Source: Thioalkalivibrio sp. ALJ24
Lineage (GTDB): Bacteria > Pseudomonadota > Gammaproteobacteria > Ectothiorhodospirales > Ectothiorhodospiraceae
Assembly (NCBI RefSeq): GCF_000377785.1
Contig: NZ_KB898728.1
Span: forward strand, 217,400 to 281,399
Direction: 5' to 3'
DNA: 64,000 nt
Under the pieces are notes generated by a model. It was not told the DNA's origin, made no database searches, and saw only the letters and a list, made by a program, of their open reading frames with translations. Shown here piece after piece: positions 18,040 to 25,393 of this stretch (position 1 is its first letter; the number at the start of each line of letters is the position of its first letter). The translations under genes were made by a program, and so were the position numbers.

Positions 18040-19881
18040 TCAGCTGGAGAGGCCCCCGATGCGCCGGCCCGTGGCGGTTAGCAGGCTTTCGACCTCTGCC
18101 GCCGGCATGGGCCGGAAGAAGTGGAAGCCCTGTACCAGATCGATTTGCATCTCGCGCACCAGGTCCAGGTGTTCGCGAGTCTCCACGCCCTCGGCCACCA
18201 CCTCGAGCCCCAGCCGGTGGCCGATGAACACCGCGGCCTCCATGATCGCCCGATCCTCGGGCCAGCGCGGCGCGTCGCTCACGAAGCTCTGATCGATCTT
18301 GAGGGAGGTCACGGGAAAGTGCTTGAGGTAACTCAGCGAGGAGTAACCGGTACCGAAGTCGTCGATGCCGATGTGGAACCCCCGGTGGCGAAGGTCCCGA
18401 AGTGCCGCCAGGGTCTCCTCGTCGGAATCGATCAGCACGTTCTCGGTCAGCTCAATGCCGATGTCCTCGGGGTTCAGCCCATGGCGTTCCACACTGGCCC
18501 GGAAGCGCGGAAGGAGATCGGCCTTGCGCATCTGGCGACCGGAGAAGTTGATGTCGATGCGCTGGAGCCCCAGACCGGCATCCCGCCAGGCCGCGCGCTG
18601 TCGGCAGGCCTCCTCGATCACCCAGTCACCGATGCGGTGGATCAGGTCCGAGCGTTCGGCCAGGGGGATGAACTCGCTGGGCGACATGGACGAGCCGTCC
18701 GCCGGAATCCAGCGCAGCAGGGCCTCGAGATTGGGGATCCGACCGGTGCTGGCCGACACCTGGGGCTGGTAGTACAGGACGAACTCGCCTTCCTCCAGTC
18801 CCCGCTCCAGACGGTCCATCAACCGGTGCCGATGGATCATCTCGTCGTGGAGCTGCTGGCTGAAATAGACGACGCGCGCCTCCTCGTCGAGCTTGGCACG
18901 GCCCTTGGCCAGATCGGCGTTGCGGATCAGTTCCCTGCCGGTCTCCCCGTTGTCGGGAAAGGTAGCCACCCCGAGACAGGCGGTCAGCCTCATGCTGCGG
19001 CCCCCCAGGGGAAACGGAGCCCGCATGGCCTCCTCCACCTTCTGCACCAGCCGCTGAATACTGTCCCGGTCGCGGATGCCGGGGAAAGCCATCACGAACT
19101 CATCGCTGGAGATCCGGGCCAGGAGATCGCCGGCGCGGCGATTGCTGCTCAACCGATGCGCCAGCTCGACCAGCAACCGGTCCCCCTGGTTATAGCCCAG
19201 GGCCTCGTTGACCTCGGAAAAGTGATCAATGTCGAGGTAAACCAGCACCAGGCTGGTACCCTGGCGGCGACACTCCGCCAACGCCCCATCCAGATCTTCC
19301 TCGAAGCCATGCCGGTTCAGGAGGTGGGTCAGCCGGTCGAAACGAGTGGCAAAGTCGAGCTGTCGATAGGCGCGTTTCTGCTCGGAGAGATCCACGTCCA
19401 CACAGAACATCACGGGGTCGTCCGTGTGCTCGTTGAGCATGACGTGATGCGAATAAACCGCCACCGGATCACCGTTGCGGTGCCGCAGCTCCAGTTCCCC
19501 GGACGGGATCCCACGGTCGTGCTCGAGCCAGGCGCGGTGGGCCTCATCCGTCCATTCCCGCATCTCCGGCGGGATGATCAGGTCCTGCAACGGGCGACCG
19601 TGGGCCTCCTCCGGCGTGTAACCGTACAGGCGGGTACTGGCATCGTTCCAGTAGATGACCCGCCAGTCACGGTCGTACCCCTGGATCGCGACCATCGGCA
19701 GGCTTTCCAGCAGGGCACGAAATTGCCGCTCGCTCTCCCGATATTGGGTACGGACAAGATCAGCGTCACGGGACCCGGCCGAAGGGCGTTTCGGTGGGGC
19801 GACGCGCTCGGCCAGTCGACTGATCAGGCGGTGCAGTCGCTGCCTCAGACGCCGCGTCACACTGGGGGCTCCGCCATTCAT
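18040..19881 (-). CDS. PAS-GGDEF-EAL protein, likely c-di-GMP phosphodiesterase
   Basis: A 613-residue signalling protein. It has a PAS domain (about residues 45-165) followed by a GGDEF domain whose signature is SSDEF, so cyclase activity is probably lost. The C-terminal EAL domain keeps its catalytic set: NLEALLRW, DINFSGRQM, ELTEN, IDDFGTGYSSL, LKIDQSFV and VAEGVE. It should hydrolyse c-di-GMP, with the degenerate GGDEF perhaps sensing GTP. The start ATG at 19881 has CAGGAGAG upstream, while the open frame continues further 5' without a comparable site. Confidence 0.93.
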   Translation of the reverse strand: MNGGAPSVTRRLRQRLHRLISRLAERVAPPKRPSAGSRDADLVRTQYRESERQFRALLESLPMVAIQGYDRDWRVIYWNDASTRLYGYTPEEAHGRPLQDLIIPPEMREWTDEAHRAWLEHDRGIPSGELELRHRNGDPVAVYSHHVMLNEHTDDPVMFCVDVDLSEQKRAYRQLDFATRFDRLTHLLNRHGFEEDLDGALAECRRQGTSLVLVYLDIDHFSEVNEALGYNQGDRLLVELAHRLSSNRRAGDLLARISSDEFVMAFPGIRDRDSIQRLVQKVEEAMRAPFPLGGRSMRLTACLGVATFPDNGETGRELIRNADLAKGRAKLDEEARVVYFSQQLHDEMIHRHRLMDRLERGLEEGEFVLYYQPQVSASTGRIPNLEALLRWIPADGSSMSPSEFIPLAERSDLIHRIGDWVIEEACRQRAAWRDAGLGLQRIDINFSGRQMRKADLLPRFRASVERHGLNPEDIGIELTENVLIDSDEETLAALRDLRHRGFHIGIDDFGTGYSSLSYLKHFPVTSLKIDQSFVSDAPRWPEDRAIMEAAVFIGHRLGLEVVAEGVETREHLDLVREMQIDLVQGFHFFRPMPAAEVESLLTATGRRIGGLSS

Positions 19882-20071
19882 TCGCTCTCCTGCAGATGCC
19901 TGCGCCACCGGGCACTGTTCCCTCCGCGCCGCAGGAACGTCCCTCTCAGTCGCATCCAATAGATTGCCTGGACACGGATTCCGCCGGCACGCCCTCCTCC
20001 AGTTATAGCAAAGGCTGAAACGCACCCCCATTCCCGGACTTGGCAAGGGGACAAGCTCGGCCGCCGTGCAG

Positions 20072-20431
20072 TCATTCTGCACACCCCGATCTCGCTCCGC
20101 TCGCTCGCACATTGACACGTGTCACGTGATGCGAGACGTCCGTGCCATGATCAAGACCCTCGCGGATACGGGGGTGGGAGGCGTCGGGCATGCGGCAGCT
20201 CGGTGGAAAGCGCTCCAGTAGCGACACCGCGTCGCCGATGGCGGTTCGCGCATGGGCCGCGGACGCCAGACCGCGCGCCAGGCACTCGGCCCGGGCCTGT
20301 CGGCGGTCAATCTCGTGGCGAACGGCATCCTCGATAAAGGCCGACAGCGTTTCTCCCTCGCCAAGGGCCTGCTCCACCTGATGCCGAAAACCATCACTGA
20401 CCCGCAGGGCCGGTAACGTCGTGTTTTTCAT
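20072..20431 (-). CDS. YlcI/YnfO-type antitoxin-like protein with aberrant tail
   Basis: The first 65 or so residues (MKNTTLPALRVSDGFRHQVE, then GETLSAFIEDAVRHEIDRRQ and CLARGLASA) match the ribbon-helix-helix-like YlcI/YnfO antitoxin family, whose members are about 80-90 residues long. After HARTAIGDAVSLLERF the sequence departs from the family into about 40 residues of atypical composition, consistent with a frameshift near the end. No toxin gene follows. The start at 20431 has a GGAGA site. It may be a solitary antitoxin or a decaying toxin-antitoxin remnant. Confidence 0.5.
   Translation of the reverse strand: MKNTTLPALRVSDGFRHQVEQALGEGETLSAFIEDAVRHEIDRRQARAECLARGLASAAHARTAIGDAVSLLERFPPSCRMPDASHPRIREGLDHGTDVSHHVTRVNVRASGARSGCAE
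20113..20124. promoter_or_regulatory. Perfect 12-bp palindrome
   Basis: TGACACGTGTCA lies inside the unusual 3' part of the antitoxin-like gene and about 230 bp upstream of the start of the GGDEF-EAL gene on the same strand. It could be an operator for that gene or chance. No known regulator was matched. Confidence 0.25.
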
Positions 20432-20793
20432 GCCGCGTCTCCAGAAGGACCTTCTCGGACTGCATCGCAAATGGAATACAGCGCCCATCAGTGGACCCGT
20501 CCGCGCCGCTCGTCTCCATAGTCCACTGGGCTTACCCTGCAGGGCATGTCCCCGATGCCACGCCGTGGCCTACCCACTGCAGGAGACCAGCCTCCTGGCC
20601 GATCAGACGCGTCCAACACCCCATCGCCCAGAGGGCTTGGCTCCCGATTTGATCGACCTGTTAACGGTTGGCTGTACCGTTCGATCGAGATCTGACACGT
20701 ATCCTGCGGCCTTGACCGGCGTTGTGCCGGTATTTGGGGCTGACCGAGTCCGGTACGATGCCGGCAGGCAAGAACGGAACAGGCGGGGGATCG
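20432..20793. other. Intergenic region before the MazG operon
   Basis: A 362-bp stretch between divergent genes with no credible coding frame. It contains an inverted repeat AACGGT-N7-ACCGTT (20663-20681) about 110 bp before the mazG-like start, and a TTGACC hexamer at 20711. The repeat could be an operator for the nuclease-helicase operon, whose helicase protein carries a LexA-like S24 domain. No LexA box was recognised. Confidence 0.35.
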
Positions 20794-21162
20794 ATGAGTA
20801 AGGAGTCACGCACCTCAACGGAGCTGGACGATCTGGCGGGCCGCCTGGAGGCGTTCGTTCGGGAGCGCGACTGGGAGCAGTTTCATTCGCCGAAGAACCT
20901 GTCGATGGCGCTTGCGGGCGAGGTGGGAGAGTTGATCGAGCACTTCCAGTGGCTGACGGAGGAACGGTCTCGTGAGCTGTCGGATGCGGAGCGGGAGGCC
21001 GTTCAGGCAGAAATCGCGGACGTGCAGATCTATCTGCTGTTGCTGGCGCGGGGGCTGGGAATCGACGTGGTTCAGGCAGCGAACGAAAAGCTGAACGTGA
21101 ACGAGCAGAAGTATCCGGTCGACAAGGCGCGGGGCAGTGCGCGCAAGTACACGGATCTGTAG
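20794..21162 (+). CDS. MazG-like nucleotide pyrophosphohydrolase
   Basis: A 122-residue all-alpha NTP pyrophosphohydrolase of the MazG/RS21-C6 (dCTPase) group, which hydrolyses (d)NTPs to monophosphate and pyrophosphate. The metal site is visible as E-x2-E in ALAGEVGELIEHFQW (about residues 40-54) and E-x2-D in EIADVQIYLLLLARGLGID (about 73-91). The C-terminus NEQKYPVDKARGSARKYTDL is typical. GGGGGATCG precedes the ATG. The nuclease-helicase gene starts 17 bp downstream, so the two form an operon. Its role may be nucleotide-pool control tied to the partner's DNA or RNA activity. Confidence 0.9.
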   Translation: MSKESRTSTELDDLAGRLEAFVRERDWEQFHSPKNLSMALAGEVGELIEHFQWLTEERSRELSDAEREAVQAEIADVQIYLLLLARGLGIDVVQAANEKLNVNEQKYPVDKARGSARKYTDL

Positions 21163-21179
21163 CCGAAAGGCAAGTCACG

Positions 21180-23588
21180 ATGCTGATCTATACCGCTGAC
21201 AAGCGCCATTTCGTCGAGCATGTCCGGCACAACCAGATCGAGGATCGGATCCTCGCCGGGATGCTGGGCGCCGGCAAGGGCAAGCCCTCGCCCAACGAGA
21301 TCACTTCCTGGCGCAACTCGATGCAGTACATGGAGAACGTGCTCAGCGCATCGGGGATCCCGGATGACGCCGGCGTCGCCATCGAGTACATGATCCCGCA
21401 GACCTCCAAGCGGGTGGACTTCATCCTGACCGGACGCAACGACGATGGCCGGGATACGGCGGTGATCGTCGAACTGAAACAGTGGGAGCAGGTCGAGGCG
21501 ACCGAGAAGGATGCGATCGTGCGTACGTTCGTAGGCGGCAAGGAACGCGAGGTGACGCATCCTTCCTACCAGGCGTGGTCGTATGCGGCGCTGCTGGAGG
21601 ACTACAACGAGACCGTGCAGACCGACGGTATCGGGCTGCATCCCTGTGCCTATCTCCACAACAGCGTGTCGGGCGCGATTTCCGATGCGCGCTACCACGA
21701 GCACCTGGAGCGCGCGCCGGCCTTCCTGAAGGCGGACGCCGAGAAACTCGCCCGTTTTCTCGGCCAGCATGTGCGCAAGGGGGATACCAACGACATCCTC
21801 TACCGGGTCGAGCATGGCCGGATTCGCCCCTCGAAGTCGCTCGCGGACCATCTGGCGTCGCTGCTCGAGGGGAACGCCGAGTTCGTGATGGTCGACGACC
21901 AGAAACTGGTCTTCGAAAGCGCGCTGGAGCTCTCCGACATGGCCGAGGGACACGGCAAGCAGGTGCTGATCGTGGAGGGCGGGCCGGGAACCGGGAAATC
22001 GGTGGTGGCCGTGAACCTGCTTGGAGAGCTGACCCGCCGCGGAAAGGTTGCACAGTATGTGACCCGCAATGCGGCCCCGCGGGAGGTCTATGAGGCGAAA
22101 TTGACCGGGACGATGAAGAAGAGTCGCATCAGCAACCTGTTCCGTAGCTCCGGTGCATTTCACGAAACCGACACGGACACCTTCGACACCCTGCTGGTGG
22201 ACGAGGCACACCGCCTGAACGAGAAGTCGGGGCTTTTCCAGAACCTGGGAGAGAGCCAGACCAAGGAGATCATCAACGCGGCGCGCACGGCGGTGTTCTT
22301 CCTGGACGAAGATCAGCGGATTCACTGGAAGGACATTGGATCGCGGGAGGAGATCGAGCGCTGGGCACAGGCAGAGGGCGCTACCGTGCACTACGCCGAG
22401 CTTCGCTCGCAGTTCCGTTGCGCCGGGTCTGACGGCTACCTGGCCTGGCTGGATCAGGCGCTCCAGATTCGCGAGACGGCAAACGAGGATCTGGATGAAC
22501 TGGACTATTCGGTCGAGGTCGTCGACTCACCAACCGCCATGCGCGACCGGATCTTCGCGCTGAACGTCCACGCCAACCGTGCGCGGATGCTCGCGGGCTA
22601 CTGCTGGGACTGGGATAGCAAGAAGGACGCGCAGGTCATGGACATCCGCTTTCCCGAGCACAATTTCGCCATGCAGTGGAACCTCGACAAGGACGGTCAC
22701 ACCTGGATGATCCAGCCGGACTCGGTCCACCAGATCGGCTGTATCCATACCAGTCAGGGGCTGGAGCTGGACTATGTGGGCGTAATCATCGGGCCCGACC
22801 TGATCGTGCGGGACGGCAAAGTGATCACGGTGCCGGAAGCACGTTCGAAGAATGACGCCTCCATCAAGGGCTACAAGAAGGCCCTGAAGGAGGATCCCGA
22901 TGCGGCCCGAACCAAGGCCGACAGAATCATCAAGAACACCTATCGCACGCTGATGAGCCGCGGGATGAAGGGGTGCCTCATCTGGTCGGCGGATGCGGAG
23001 ACGCGCGCCTATTTCCGCGCGCTGATCGGCCAGCACACGCCCGAGCCACAATCTGCCCCGACGGAGGCTGCACCGGCGGATGTCCTGCCGTTCGAGAAGA
23101 TGGCGCCGGAGGAGGTCGAGCCATTCGTGAATGCGTTGCCGGTGGTGCCGATCAAGGCGGCGGCGGGCAGTTTCAGTGACCTGCAGACCGTGGACCAGAA
23201 CCCGGATGCATTCGACTGGGTCATGCCCCCGGACTTCATTACACCCCAACCGGGGATGTTCATCGCCCAGGTGTTCGGCGAGTCAATGAACCGCCGTATC
23301 GCGAACGGGGCATGGTGTCTGTTCCGGGCGCCGGGCGGCGGAACGCGCGAAGGCAAGATCGTGCTGGTGCAGCACCGCGACATCAATGACCCGGACACCG
23401 GCGCCAGCTTTACCATCAAGCGCTATCACAGCGAGAAGACGGTGGACCCGGACACTGAGTGGCGCCACCAGCGGATCATGCTGAAACCGGATTCCAGCGT
23501 CCCCGGCTACGAGCCCATCATCCTGGAAGAGGACAGCGCGTCCGAACTGGTCGTGGTCGGCGAGTACGTCGCCCAACTGGAACATTGA
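21180..23588 (+). CDS. PD-(D/E)XK nuclease / Schlafen-g3 helicase (DUF2075) / S24 peptidase fusion
   Basis: An 802-residue multidomain protein. Residues 75-102 carry a PD-(D/E)XK-type signature (RVDFILTG...VIVELKQW: Asp80, Glu98-x-Lys100). Residues 260-620 form the DUF2075 superfamily-1 helicase-like ATPase, with Walker A GGPGTGKS (267-274), DEAH (341-344), LDEDQR (about 375-380), a motif-IV-like RSQFRC (409-414) and SQGLELDYVGVIIG (525-538). Residues 665-802 resemble a LexA/S24 domain with the Ser in FGESMNRR (Ser702) and the general-base Lys in FTIKRY (Lys747). A linker rich in Pro, Ala and Glu (620-650) joins the last two. The operon with a MazG-like enzyme suggests nucleic-acid surveillance or phage defence. 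The function is inferred, not known. Confidence 0.85.
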   Translation: MLIYTADKRHFVEHVRHNQIEDRILAGMLGAGKGKPSPNEITSWRNSMQYMENVLSASGIPDDAGVAIEYMIPQTSKRVDFILTGRNDDGRDTAVIVELKQWEQVEATEKDAIVRTFVGGKEREVTHPSYQAWSYAALLEDYNETVQTDGIGLHPCAYLHNSVSGAISDARYHEHLERAPAFLKADAEKLARFLGQHVRKGDTNDILYRVEHGRIRPSKSLADHLASLLEGNAEFVMVDDQKLVFESALELSDMAEGHGKQVLIVEGGPGTGKSVVAVNLLGELTRRGKVAQYVTRNAAPREVYEAKLTGTMKKSRISNLFRSSGAFHETDTDTFDTLLVDEAHRLNEKSGLFQNLGESQTKEIINAARTAVFFLDEDQRIHWKDIGSREEIERWAQAEGATVHYAELRSQFRCAGSDGYLAWLDQALQIRETANEDLDELDYSVEVVDSPTAMRDRIFALNVHANRARMLAGYCWDWDSKKDAQVMDIRFPEHNFAMQWNLDKDGHTWMIQPDSVHQIGCIHTSQGLELDYVGVIIGPDLIVRDGKVITVPEARSKNDASIKGYKKALKEDPDAARTKADRIIKNTYRTLMSRGMKGCLIWSADAETRAYFRALIGQHTPEPQSAPTEAAPADVLPFEKMAPEEVEPFVNALPVVPIKAAAGSFSDLQTVDQNPDAFDWVMPPDFITPQPGMFIAQVFGESMNRRIANGAWCLFRAPGGGTREGKIVLVQHRDINDPDTGASFTIKRYHSEKTVDPDTEWRHQRIMLKPDSSVPGYEPIILEEDSASELVVVGEYVAQLEH

Positions 23589-23658
23589 GGGAGCGCCGGA
23601 ACCACCAGCACGTGGCAGAATCCAACCCCCGGTTTCCGACACCCACAGGGAGAGAGAC

Positions 23659-24237
23659 ATGCCGCACCGCACTACCCGCTGGATTTTTGGACTGGCCCTT
23701 GTAGCTTGCGCCGGTACGGCTGCGGCCAACCCGTATGCGGATCTGCAGGAACGCGAGATCAAGGCGCTTTCCGCGGACGAAAAGCAGGGCCTGCTCGAGG
23801 GTCAGGGCCTGGGCACCGCCCTGCCCGCCGAACTGCATGGCTACCCCGGCCCGATGCACGTGCTGGAGGTCGTCGATCATCTCGATCTCACGTCGGATCA
23901 GCGCGCGGAGACCGAACGGCTGTACGAGGAGATGCGGGCGGAGGCGATCGAGCTGGGCGAACGCATCGTGGAACTTGAACGCGAGCTGGATGAAGGGTTT
24001 GCCTCCCGGGAGATCACCGAAGACCGGATCGAGGCGCTGTCCGTGGAGATCGGCAAGCTGCGCGGCCAGCTGCGCTCCACGCATCTGGCGTATCACCTGA
24101 AGATGGATGCGCTGATGAACGAGGACCAGAAGGCGGCCTATGCACGCGCCCGCGGCTACGAAGGCTCCGACCAGGGGCATCACCACCGCGGGCATCATGG
24201 CCATGATCACGGCCACGGGCACCATCACGGCCACTGA
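23659..24237 (+). CDS. Spy/CpxP-like periplasmic protein with His-rich tail
   Basis: A 192-residue exported protein with a signal peptide ending near AGTAAA. The helical body (VVDHLDLTSDQRAETERLYEEM, then LRSTHLAYHLKMDALMNEDQKAAYARA) matches the LTxxQ-type heavy-metal-sensor/Spy fold, in which the second copy is 'MNEDQKAAY'. The last 25 residues are almost only His, Gly, Asp and Arg, a likely metal-binding tail. A GGGAGAGAGAC ribosome site precedes the ATG. A chaperone or metal-buffering role is inferred. The neighbours give no metal-transport context. Confidence 0.85.
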   Translation: MPHRTTRWIFGLALVACAGTAAANPYADLQEREIKALSADEKQGLLEGQGLGTALPAELHGYPGPMHVLEVVDHLDLTSDQRAETERLYEEMRAEAIELGERIVELERELDEGFASREITEDRIEALSVEIGKLRGQLRSTHLAYHLKMDALMNEDQKAAYARARGYEGSDQGHHHRGHHGHDHGHGHHHGH

Positions 24238-24376
24238 GACGACCCGGCACCGGCAGCCATCAGCCGGACGGCCGGTCTCCTACGCGGTGCTGGGCCTCCC
24301 TGCCATCCGCTCCAGGTGAGAGGCGAGCCCTCCCGCCGATTCGGCACCCGCGCACCCGGCGCCCGCCGGTTCGGCG

Positions 24377-25282
24377 TCAGAAGCCGCCTCCTCCGCCGGC
24401 GCCTCCGCCGCCTCCGCCACCACCACCGCCGAATCCGCCGCCGAAGCCACCACCGGCCGATCCCGAGCGCGCTCCGGGTGGCGGGGCCGCGGGAGGTGGC
24501 ATGTACCGATAGACGCCCCAGGCGGCGAGCAGAGCGAGCGCGACCCAGAAAAGCGCTCCCACCACGATCAGGCCCGCCCCGATCTTGCTCAGTGCGGCCC
24601 GATTGCGTGGCAGCAATGCTGCCAGCAGCAGACACAGCACACCGGGCACCACGAACCACAGGACGGTACCCAGCGCGAACGGCGTGGTGACCCAGGGGGA
24701 CACGTGCAGGCGTTCATGCCAGACGCCCACGGCCCGCGGCGGTTCGCCTTCGGGGCCGATGGCGGCCGTGGCGATGAGTTCTTCCAGACCGGCGCGCAGG
24801 CCTGTCTCAAAGGCCCCGCGGGCGAATTCCGGGAGGACGCGCACGTCCATGATCTGCTGCAGATGGGGGCTCCAGAGGTCGTCGTTCCAGGCGCGGTCGG
24901 CCTGAACCCAGGCCTTGCGATCGTCCCGGCTGACCATCAGCAGCATGTCCCGGCCTTCGGTACGCCGGTCGGGGTGCAGCGCCGGGCGCCAGATGGCGAG
25001 CCACAACCGGGTAAAACCTTCGATGCCCAGCGAATCGCGGGCCTCGTAGTGCGCCATGGATTCCACCGTCACCACCGCGATGTGGGTCCCGTGGCGGCGC
25101 AGTGCCCGCTCCTGCAAATCCTCCACGGCCTCGCGCCCGGAAGCGCTCAACAACTCGGCACGGTCATCGAGAAAGGGCTGCTGCTCCGGCGGATCGGGGA
25201 TTTCCACCGCAGACGCCGGTGCCGGCACCACCAGCAACAGGGCGAGGAACAGGAACCCGTGAAGGCATGTACGCAGGCTCAT
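24377..25282 (-). CDS. TPM-domain (YgcG-like) membrane protein
   Basis: A 301-residue protein with a signal peptide (to about PASAVEIP). A TPM domain follows (residues about 25-165: PFLDDRAELLSASGREAVEDLQ, then MLLMVSRDDRKAWVQADRAW). There are two membrane helices (about 205-265) and a glycine-rich C-terminus containing a run of ten or more Gly. This is the standard layout of YgcG/Psb32-type proteins. Two operator-like palindromes lie just before the start codon. The molecular role is unknown for most members. Confidence 0.88.
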   Translation of the reverse strand: MSLRTCLHGFLFLALLLVVPAPASAVEIPDPPEQQPFLDDRAELLSASGREAVEDLQERALRRHGTHIAVVTVESMAHYEARDSLGIEGFTRLWLAIWRPALHPDRRTEGRDMLLMVSRDDRKAWVQADRAWNDDLWSPHLQQIMDVRVLPEFARGAFETGLRAGLEELIATAAIGPEGEPPRAVGVWHERLHVSPWVTTPFALGTVLWFVVPGVLCLLLAALLPRNRAALSKIGAGLIVVGALFWVALALLAAWGVYRYMPPPAAPPPGARSGSAGGGFGGGFGGGGGGGGGGAGGGGGF

Positions 25283-25286
25283 GGCC

Positions 25287-25314
25287 CCATATCTAATATG
25301 GCCATGCCATATGG
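25287..25314. promoter_or_regulatory. Two adjacent AT-core palindromes before the TPM gene
   Basis: CCATAT-CTA-ATATGG (25287-25301) is followed six bases later by CCATATGG (25307-25314). They start 5 bp upstream of the ATG at 25282. Tandem related palindromes at a promoter usually mean a dimeric repressor; the protein is unknown. Confidence 0.4.
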
Positions 25315-25393
25315 TGGTGTGATGCAGGTCACCCCCGCTCAATGCACGGCATGCCAAAGGGATCCCGAGCCCGGCGTCAGTCCCGGATTCCGA

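Noticed and set aside
20113..20124. TGACACGTGTCA as a LexA or Fnr site
   Set aside because: It does not match CTGT-N8-ACAG or TTGAT-N4-ATCAA, so only an unassigned palindrome is reported.
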